From: CAYTZH01 sp964442285 | GTDB lineage: Bacteria; Myxococcota_A; UBA9160; JAFDET01 | Length of the DNA: 64,000 nt | Reading direction: 5' to 3' | Assembly (NCBI GenBank): GCA_964442285.1 | Contig: CAYTZH010000004.1 | Coordinates: 62,001 to 126,000 of the forward strand | Shown here: positions 1-6,575 of the stretch, one piece after another | Layout: each line of letters begins with the position of its first letter | How positions within the stretch are numbered: the stretch's first letter is position 1 | Made by a program: the position numbers and the translations under genes | Notes under the pieces: generated by a model | Database searches by the model: none | What the model was told of the DNA's origin: nothing | The model's input: the letters and a program-made list of their open reading frames with translations, nothing else

Positions 1-191
1 AGCACCAGGCGGTACTGCATCAGGCCGACCAGCACGAAGGCGACGGCCCCGGTGCCCCAGCCGGGCGCCCACGCGAAGGCGGCGATCGGCCCGACGATCA
101 GGAGGTAGGTGGCGCCCAGGCCGAGGAGTGCCGAGTTGCGGCGGTCGCGGTGGAGGCCGGCCAGGACGCGTCTCGCCTCGGGGGACTTCAC
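1..191 (-). CDS. Fatty acid desaturase-like protein, N-terminal part (runs off the window)
   Basis: The minus strand is open from a GTG at 191 to the window edge, about 63 residues. A short charged N-terminus is followed by two hydrophobic stretches, the second ending FVLVGLMQYRLVL. In membrane fatty-acid desaturases a G-x-x-Q-x-x-L segment of this kind comes just before the first histidine box; the neighbour at 580 has VIGSRQNALATLAHEAVH at the same place. The histidine boxes themselves would lie beyond the window, so the catalytic part is not seen. GGAG lies about 10 nt before the GTG, and no in-frame ATG was found. The gene is divergent from the desaturase-methyltransferase fusion. Identity is by local similarity only. 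Confidence 0.5.
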   Translation of the reverse strand, partial: MKSPEARRVLAGLHRDRRNSALLGLGATYLLIVGPIAAFAWAPGWGTGAVAFVLVGLMQYRLV

Positions 192-579
192 GATGGGCTC
201 GCTCCGAGCACGTGGCCGCACCCGCGCCGGGGCGCGCGGCGAGGTGCAGAAAGTGGACGGTGAGAATACCCGACGGGTGGCGGCCACTCCAGCACCGCGA
301 TGCGCAGCTCGTGCGCAACCCGTCGGGGAGTCGCGCGCAACCCGTCGGAGGCCCCGCCGACTCCGCCGCCCGCGCCGACGTGGTAACCTCGCGGCGCANN
401 NNNNNNNNNNNNNNNNNNNNNNNNNNNNNNNNNNNNNNNNNNNNNNNNNNNNNNNNNNNNNNNNNNNNNNNNNNNNNNNNNNNNNNNNNNNNNNNNNNGT
501 CGGAGGCCCCGCCGACTCCGCCGCCCGCGCCGACGTGGTAACCTCGCGGCGCATTCGGGGCACGAGGGCGCATCGGAAC
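192..579. other. Intergenic region with scaffold gap and short repeats
   Basis: Between two divergent desaturase-type genes. It holds a short direct repeat (CGCAACCCGTCGG at about 326 and 339), the 100-N gap and its duplicated 55-bp flanks. The box TAACCT at 545-550 (also in the left copy) could be a -10 element for the gene at 580. No further gene is evident. Confidence 0.5.
344..553. repeat. Identical 55-bp ends flanking an N gap (assembly artefact)
   Basis: Positions 344-398 and 499-553 are identical over 55 bp, separated by 100 N (399-498). The same exact length recurs at the second gap. A 55-base overlap is what a de Bruijn assembler with k=55 leaves at contig ends, so the two copies are probably one sequence and the Ns a placeholder. 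Collapsing them shortens the region by 155 bp. Confidence 0.85.
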
Positions 580-2601
580 GTGGACCGCATCGCGAACGTC
601 GACCGCAGCCCGAGCCTGGACCGCGAACCGCAGGCGGACCGCAGGCTGGGACTCGATCCCAGGCTGCTTCGCGAGTTCTCCCGGGTATCCGACGCGTGGG
701 GCGTGGCCGATCTCCTGGGCGTGTGGGCGACGATCGGTCTCGTCCTCGCCCTCGCCCACGCCGTGGACCGCGTGTGGGGCTACGCACTGGCCGCGCTCGT
801 GATCGGCAGCCGCCAGAACGCCCTGGCGACCCTCGCCCACGAGGCGGTCCACGGCCTGTGCCTCCGGGATCGCCGCTGGAACGACCGGCTCGGGGCGTGG
901 GCCTACGCCTATCCCCTCGGCATCCTGTTCGGTCACGACGGGCGCCGTCACCTGCGCCACCACCGGGAGGTCGGGGAACGCCACGATCCCGACTGGACCA
1001 ACTACAGCAACGAGGGTCGCGAGACACCGGGACGTGTCATCGTGTACCTGATCAGCCTGCTGTTCGGGCTCCGCCTCTTCCAGGTGGTTCGCAGCGTGGC
1101 GCTCGAGCGCGCGCCCCGGATCCGCCTCGACGACGAGCCGGCGACCGAGGCCGCGGCGGGTCTGCGCCGGGAGTTCCTGGGCGTCCTCGTCTGCCAGCTC
1201 GCGCTCTTCGCGGCCCTCACCGCGCTCTTCGAGTGGTGGACCTACCCGCTGCTCTGGGTGCTCCCGATGGTCACGGTGGCCGGCTTCCTCGTGAACCTGC
1301 GCGCCCTGGTCGAGCACGCCGCGCCCACGGATGCGGCGGGCGGCGCGGCGCGGCTGCGGGACTTCGCGGTGAACCCTCTCGAGGCGTTCTTCCTCTCGCC
1401 ATCCCACTTCCACTACCACGCCCTCCACCACGCCTTCGTCTCGATCCCCCACCGGAACCTCCCCAAGGCGCGCTGGGCGCTGGCGGGCGTCCACGGGGGG
1501 GCCTACCCCCTCGAGGTCTGGCCCGGCTACGTGCGCTCGCTGGGGCTGCACCTGCAGTCGCTGCGCGAGGCCGCGGCCGGAACGGGAGGCGCCGCGGCGC
1601 CGCCCAACGCCGATCCCCGCCGTCCCCGGGAGCGGGTCCGCGTGGTCTGCGAGCAGTGCGGATCGAGCGGCGGCGAGCCCGTGACGGGCTGGCTGGTGGA
1701 CGAGGAGTCGGCGGACCAGCTCCCGCCCGCGTTCCGCGGGGAGGCGTTCCGGTTCGTCCAATGCGGCGGCTGCGGCCTGGTGTATCTGCCCGAGCGCCCG
1801 AGCGCCGACGACCTGGACGTCTACTACGGCGTCGAATACAAGTGCTTCGAGTCGTTCGCAGACCGGGGCGCCATCATGCGCACCCTGTCCCGCCTCGTGG
1901 CGCGGCAGAAGCTGCGCCAGATCGAGGGCCTCATGCCGTCGGGCCAGCGGCGACTGCTGGACTACGGCTGCGGCGCGGGGACCTGGCTGGAGATCTTCCA
2001 GGAGCTGGGGACCGACCTCGAGATGATGGGCTGCGACGTCACGGAGCTCGCGGTGGAGCGCGTGCGCGCCCGGGGCATCCCCGCCTGGGTCTGCGACGAC
2101 ACGACGCTCCTCGACCACGTCGAGCCGGGCAGCGTGGGCGCGATCCACCTGTTCCACGTCATCGAGCACGTCCCTCACGCGGGCCACTGCCTGGAGGCCC
2201 TGTACCGCGCCCTGGCCCCCGGCGGCGCCGTGGTCGGCCAGACCCCCAACGTCGCCTCGTGGGGCTGCCGCGTCTGGGGCGACCACTGGGACCAGTGGCA
2301 CGTGCCCCGGCACCTGGTGCTCTTCGACCACCACACCCTGCGCCAGGCCGCCGAGCGGGTGGGCTTCGAGGTGGAGATCAAGAGCTCGCTCTCCGGCGCC
2401 ACCCAGTGGGCCCTGTCCGCCCTCGCCTGGTGGGCCGCCCGCCGCGGCCGGCCCTTCCGGACGAGCCACGAGCCGCTCTACCCCGCGCTGATCCTGGCCT
2501 TCCTACCGGTCGCGGTGATCGAGGCGCTGTTCGCGCACACCTGCCACATGGACTTCGTGCTTCGCAAGCCGATCGACGGGTCCGCCCCCCGAACCGCGTG
2601 A
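580..2601 (+). CDS. Fatty acid desaturase fused to a zinc-ribbon SAM methyltransferase
   Basis: One reading frame of 673 codons holds two enzymes. Residues about 25-330 are a membrane fatty-acid desaturase with all three di-iron histidine boxes: HEAVH near 87, HLRHH near 124 and HALHH near 280, with hydrophobic segments between them. An Ala/Gly/Pro-rich linker (about 328-352) leads to a class I methyltransferase: cysteine pairs at 357/360 and 395/398 (C-x2-C ... C-x2-C ribbon), SAM motif LLDYGCGAGTW near 459-469 and HVIEHV further on. The C-terminal half closely resembles the free-standing methyltransferase at 19642. The GTG at 580 has a GAGG upstream; in-frame GTG 535 is an alternative. The stop overlaps the next start. 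The fusion implies both domains act on one lipid substrate; the product is unknown. Confidence 0.8.
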   Translation: MDRIANVDRSPSLDREPQADRRLGLDPRLLREFSRVSDAWGVADLLGVWATIGLVLALAHAVDRVWGYALAALVIGSRQNALATLAHEAVHGLCLRDRRWNDRLGAWAYAYPLGILFGHDGRRHLRHHREVGERHDPDWTNYSNEGRETPGRVIVYLISLLFGLRLFQVVRSVALERAPRIRLDDEPATEAAAGLRREFLGVLVCQLALFAALTALFEWWTYPLLWVLPMVTVAGFLVNLRALVEHAAPTDAAGGAARLRDFAVNPLEAFFLSPSHFHYHALHHAFVSIPHRNLPKARWALAGVHGGAYPLEVWPGYVRSLGLHLQSLREAAAGTGGAAAPPNADPRRPRERVRVVCEQCGSSGGEPVTGWLVDEESADQLPPAFRGEAFRFVQCGGCGLVYLPERPSADDLDVYYGVEYKCFESFADRGAIMRTLSRLVARQKLRQIEGLMPSGQRRLLDYGCGAGTWLEIFQELGTDLEMMGCDVTELAVERVRARGIPAWVCDDTTLLDHVEPGSVGAIHLFHVIEHVPHAGHCLEALYRALAPGGAVVGQTPNVASWGCRVWGDHWDQWHVPRHLVLFDHHTLRQAAERVGFEVEIKSSLSGATQWALSALAWWAARRGRPFRTSHEPLYPALILAFLPVAVIEALFAHTCHMDFVLRKPIDGSAPRTA

Positions 2602-3851
2602 AGCTGCGCCTCTCCCACATCACCCTGGGTGGGGTCCTCGCCGTCGGAGCAGCCTGCGGGGGCGGCGGCGGCACGGCTCCCGCCGGCCCCCCCGAGCGCA
2701 TCGTGCTCGTCGTCGTGGACACCCTTCGTCGCGACCATGTGTCGGCCTACGCGGACCGGGTCGCCACGCCGAACATCGACGCGCTGGCCCGGAAGGGCCA
2801 GGTGTTCACCCGCGCCCTCTCCGCCTACCACCAGACGACGATGACCATGGCCTCGCTCTTCACCGGGCACACCCCCAGTCTCGAGCGCCGGGACGACCCG
2901 CGCAGTCTCGAGGTGACGGGGCGCACCTGGTGTGGCCTCTTCCGCTACGCCGAGGGTCCCGACGACGCGTGCATTCCCCGGTCGATCGAGACCCTCGCGG
3001 TCGCCCTGGGCCGGACGGGCTACTGGACGGCCGGCGTCGTGACCAACAAGCTGCTCTATCGGCCCGGGGGCTACGAGCGGGGCTTCGCACGCTGGGAGGA
3101 GCTGCCGGGCTTCGCGCCCACCGCGACCGAGGCCAACGCCGCCGTGCGACGGGTGCTGGCCGAGCGCCCGGGCGACCGGTTCTTCCTCTACGTGCACTAC
3201 ATGGACGTGCACGACTACGGCTTCCGCGGCGAGGCCTACGCCCGTAGCGTTGCTCGGGTGGACCGGGCGGTGGGCGACCTGATGGCGGCCCTCGAGTCCG
3301 AGGGGCTGCGGAAGGGGACCCTCGTGATCCTGACCTCGGACCACGGCGAACGGCTCGGCGAGAGGCAGTTCACCCGCGGCCGGCCCGGGCACAACGGCAA
3401 CCCGAGCTTCGACACGCTGCTCCAGGTCCCCCTGATCGCGACCCCGGGCCTTCCCGCCGAACCCGACGTCCCCCTGCGCAGCGACGACCTCTACCGGCTG
3501 ATCCGCCGGGTGGCGGGCGCGGGCGCCGGGCCCCCGCCGACCCTCGCGCCGGGGGAGCTCTACGTGAGCGAGCAGGCCTTCCAGACCCACCGGCAGGGGC
3601 GCTGGAAGCTCTTCCGCCAGCGCGGCAGCGGCGTCACCCGGCTGATCGACCTGGAGGCCGACCCCGGCGAGACCCGCGACGTGGCCGACGCCTTCCCCGA
3701 GGTGGTGGCGGAGCGCGCGGCGCGGATCGACGCCCTGGAGGCGGAGCTGGGGGTGGCGGACGCGCCGCCGCTGGCGCTGAGCGAAGAGGATGCCGACCGC
3801 CTGCGCGCCCTCGGCTACCTGAAGCCCGCGAGGCGCGCCCCCTCGCGCTGA
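2598..3851 (+). CDS. Sulfatase/phosphoethanolamine-transferase-superfamily lipoprotein
   Basis: A GTG overlapping the TGA of the fusion gene starts a 417-residue protein with a lipoprotein signal (cysteine about residue 20, VGAAC). The alkaline-phosphatase fold is recognisable: LVVVDTLRRDH holds the first metal aspartate and TSDHGE the second metal site. The classic C/S-x-P-x-R formylglycine motif is absent; the segment before LFTG reads YHQTTMTMAS, so threonine may serve instead, as in phosphoethanolamine or phosphoglycerol transferases. It probably sits in the outer membrane facing the periplasm and modifies or cleaves a sulfate or phosphate ester. Its coupling to the desaturase-methyltransferase gene suggests a shared lipid pathway. 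The substrate cannot be read from sequence. Confidence 0.75.
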   Translation: MKLRLSHITLGGVLAVGAACGGGGGTAPAGPPERIVLVVVDTLRRDHVSAYADRVATPNIDALARKGQVFTRALSAYHQTTMTMASLFTGHTPSLERRDDPRSLEVTGRTWCGLFRYAEGPDDACIPRSIETLAVALGRTGYWTAGVVTNKLLYRPGGYERGFARWEELPGFAPTATEANAAVRRVLAERPGDRFFLYVHYMDVHDYGFRGEAYARSVARVDRAVGDLMAALESEGLRKGTLVILTSDHGERLGERQFTRGRPGHNGNPSFDTLLQVPLIATPGLPAEPDVPLRSDDLYRLIRRVAGAGAGPPPTLAPGELYVSEQAFQTHRQGRWKLFRQRGSGVTRLIDLEADPGETRDVADAFPEVVAERAARIDALEAELGVADAPPLALSEEDADRLRALGYLKPARRAPSR

Positions 3852-3887
3852 GGCCACGATCGGGACGACCGCTCGGGCCGGCGGCGG

Positions 3888-6395
3888 TCAGCGGGCCGCG
3901 GCGTCCGGTCGCAGGGCGGCGATCCGCCAGAGCAGGATCGCGGCGAGGACGTAGAGCGCCGCGGCGATCCAGTGCACGGCGACGAAGCCCAGACCGATCG
4001 CCAGCCAGACCGCGATGACGGAGCCCAGCACCGACATGGCGCCGTTGACGCCGTAGGACCAGGCGACGATCGCCTCGCCCCGCTCGGCGACCAGCCGGAT
4101 CCCGGTCGGGAAGCACGTGCCCATCAGGAACCCCAGGGGTGCGATGAGCGCGACGGTCACCGCGCAGCGCGTCGCGAAGGACGCCGACAGCACCGCATGA
4201 GTGATCCCCGGTAGGAACAGGTGATAGAGCCCCGCGGAGACGAGGATCCCGAGGGCGACGAACGACACCAGCCGCGGCCCCCGCTCCAGCAGGAAGCGAC
4301 CCGAGACCAGGCTTCCGATGCCCGAGCTGACGAGGAAGCTGGCCATGGCGATCGAGATCGCGTAGGTCGGATGGCCGAGGATCAGTCCGAAGCGCTGCAT
4401 GGCCGTGATCTGAAGGAAGATGTAGGCGAGGCCCAGGCAGGCGAAGTACCCGACGATGGGCGCCGTCCCGGCCCGGCGCTCACCCCGGCGACCGAACGCC
4501 AGGAGCGGCAGGAAGATGCACAGCGCCGCCAGCACGGCCAGCTGCACGGCGGTGAGGAACAGCAGCATCAACCCCAGCGGCCGCGCCTGGAACAGGAAGC
4601 TCATCGCAGACCATGGAACCCGCTGCGTGCTCACGGCGGATTGGGTCCGGCCGAGGAGCCAGCCCCAGACCGCGGACAGGCGGTGCTGGTTGAAGAAGTA
4701 CGGCGAATCGTCCACCACGGGCCGCACGTCGTACGGGTACTGGGCCAGGAACTGCTCGGCGCTCCCCTCGCGCATCGCCTGGGCGTAGGCGTGGAAGGGG
4801 TTCATGCCGTCCTCGCTCACGCGGTAGTCGCGGAGCGTGAGCTGCTTCTTGACCAGGCGCTGCAGGAGCTGCAGCTCGCGCTCACTGAAGCGCCCGGGAT
4901 CCCCGGGCACGTAGTCCCGGATCAGTCCGAACCGGGTGGCGAAGTCCCGGATCCGCGCGAGCTCGTCCTCGCGGAAGGGCGCCTTCTTGATCAGGATCGT
5001 CCCCGCCGAGGTCGCCGAAGCGAAGGGACCGTCCTCGCCCTGCCCCGGGCGCAGGACGACGACGTGACGCCAGGGCTCGGCCACGCCTCGGTCGGCCAGC
5101 ACCTCGGTGGCCATCACCATGATGCGTAGCGTCTCCCGAGGCGCCGGGAAGGCGAAGCGGTGGATGGCCAGCAGACCCGTGGGCCCGAGGTGGTCCAGGT
5201 AGTCGTGGAAGGCCTCCTCCGTGTAGAGGTAGCTCTCCGAGAGGACGTAGGCGCCGGAGGCGAGCGCCGTATAGGTATCGACCCCGGTCATCTGGATGAG
5301 GTCGTACTGGCGGTCCGAGCTGCGGACGAAGAAGCGCCCCTCGGCGTTGTGGATCTCGACCTTGTCGTCGTCGAAGAAGCGCACGGCGTTCGAGAACTCC
5401 CGGTCCTGCGAGAGCCGGAACGTGGCGGGATTGATCTCGACGGCCGTGATGGATTCGGCGCCGTGCTGGAGTGCGGCCAGGATGTCGTTTCCGCCTCCGG
5501 ATCCGATGATGAGCACGCGGGGTTGATCGAGGAAGTTGTACGGAACCGCGCGCGGGTCGTTGGGTGCGAAGTTCGCGTTGCGGGGAAGGTTCGTCGGCGC
5601 GTCGCCGTCCTGGAAGACCCACCACCAGGGCTGCCCCGGCAGGGCGACCACGTCGATCCGCGAGAGGGGCGTCCAGCGGGAGAACTTGCGCGCCGACTGG
5701 GGGTGGCGCTCGATCTGCGTCATGAACTTGGAGCGCGCGGGCTGGATCTGCAGGAGCGACGACGAAGCCGGGACGCCGACGAGCAGGACCAGGGCCAGGA
5801 CGGCCCCCGCGGCGCGCAACAGCCCGCGGTGCGCACACAGCAGGCACACCAGCCCGCCGAGGGAGGCGATCGCGAGCAGCGACCCTTCGGCGCCCAGGGG
5901 AGACAGCGTGGCGAAGATCAGGAAACAGCCGGCGCCCGAGCCGATCAGGTTCACGAAGTAGACCGTGGGCACGGATTGGGACTCGCGGGCCAGGACGAGC
6001 GAGATCAGGTAGCCCGCGAAGAAGTAGGGCAGCGCGAAGACGAGGTAGTAGAGGCCGACCTGGAGGACCTCGCCGGCGCCGAACTGCGCGAACACGTCGA
6101 TCGGGCTCCGCGCCAGGATCCAGATGCCGCTGACGGCGGTCAGGGCGAAGCCCACGCCGGCCCAGGCCACGGCGTCGTGGACCCGGGCCGGGCGCAGCCA
6201 GGCAAGCGACGCGGTGAGCGCGCCCGCGGCGCCGAAGCCGAGGATGGCGATCGAGATCACCAGGAAAGCGAGATGGTGCCAGAGAGCGAACGCGAAGATC
6301 CGCATCTGGAGCACTTGCAGGGCCAGCGCCGCGAGCGAAATCAGGAAGACGCTGGCCAAGAGGGACCCACCCGGGCCCGAGCGCTCTTCCGACAT
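3888..6395 (-). CDS. Integral-membrane spermidine-synthase-like protein
   Basis: 835 residues. Hydrophobic helices at both ends flank a soluble Rossmann domain of the polyamine-aminopropyltransferase type (IGSGGGNDILAAL, then AVEINP), roughly residues 290-480. Such membrane-embedded family members are widespread and most have no proven reaction, so true spermidine synthesis is not implied. The N-terminal helices begin almost at once (LLASVFLISLAALALQVLQM). The gene converges on the sulfatase at 2598. The ATG at 6395 has no Shine-Dalgarno sequence but a TATGCT box 8 nt upstream, so the mRNA may be leaderless. It is related in layout to the next gene at 6538, which is read in the same direction. 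Confidence 0.8.
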   Translation of the reverse strand: MSEERSGPGGSLLASVFLISLAALALQVLQMRIFAFALWHHLAFLVISIAILGFGAAGALTASLAWLRPARVHDAVAWAGVGFALTAVSGIWILARSPIDVFAQFGAGEVLQVGLYYLVFALPYFFAGYLISLVLARESQSVPTVYFVNLIGSGAGCFLIFATLSPLGAEGSLLAIASLGGLVCLLCAHRGLLRAAGAVLALVLLVGVPASSSLLQIQPARSKFMTQIERHPQSARKFSRWTPLSRIDVVALPGQPWWWVFQDGDAPTNLPRNANFAPNDPRAVPYNFLDQPRVLIIGSGGGNDILAALQHGAESITAVEINPATFRLSQDREFSNAVRFFDDDKVEIHNAEGRFFVRSSDRQYDLIQMTGVDTYTALASGAYVLSESYLYTEEAFHDYLDHLGPTGLLAIHRFAFPAPRETLRIMVMATEVLADRGVAEPWRHVVVLRPGQGEDGPFASATSAGTILIKKAPFREDELARIRDFATRFGLIRDYVPGDPGRFSERELQLLQRLVKKQLTLRDYRVSEDGMNPFHAYAQAMREGSAEQFLAQYPYDVRPVVDDSPYFFNQHRLSAVWGWLLGRTQSAVSTQRVPWSAMSFLFQARPLGLMLLFLTAVQLAVLAALCIFLPLLAFGRRGERRAGTAPIVGYFACLGLAYIFLQITAMQRFGLILGHPTYAISIAMASFLVSSGIGSLVSGRFLLERGPRLVSFVALGILVSAGLYHLFLPGITHAVLSASFATRCAVTVALIAPLGFLMGTCFPTGIRLVAERGEAIVAWSYGVNGAMSVLGSVIAVWLAIGLGFVAVHWIAAALYVLAAILLWRIAALRPDAAAR

Positions 6396-6403
6396 GGCGC
6401 CGC

Positions 6404-6409
6404 AGCATA
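6404..6409 (-). promoter_or_regulatory. TANNNT -10 box (TATGCT) of a probable leaderless transcript
   Basis: TATGCT on the minus strand ends 8 nt before the ATG at 6395, and no Shine-Dalgarno sequence lies between. The same spacing recurs at several first genes in the window. No clear -35 is seen. Confidence 0.5.
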
Positions 6410-6500
6410 GCCCGATGAGGCGCGAGAGAAACGGCTTTCGAGATGCGGTCTACGGGATCCGCATCCCACGCTGCAGGGCCGTCCCCAGGGGTGCCGGCGA

Positions 6501-6575
6501 TGCGCGAGGAAGATGCCGGCCGCCTGCGCGCTCTCTGCTAGCGGAAGCCCGCGGTTCGCGCCCCCTCGCGCCGAG
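6501..6575 (+). pseudogene. Remnant of a sulfatase 3' end
   Basis: These 75 bp align without gaps to 3781-3855, the last codons and stop of the sulfatase at 2598, with about 11 mismatches. The shared piece covers codons for EEDADRLRALGYLKPA, the C-terminal motif of many sulfatase-like lipoproteins. No open frame precedes it, so it is a leftover of a duplicated or lost sulfatase gene. The last codons of the opposite-strand gene at 6538 run through it. Confidence 0.65.

Noticed and set aside
188..1027. Long Arg-rich open frames on the strand opposite to desaturase and other genes
   Set aside because: At this GC content antisense frames stay open by chance; they are Arg/Pro/Gly-rich, show no family motifs and overlap clear genes.
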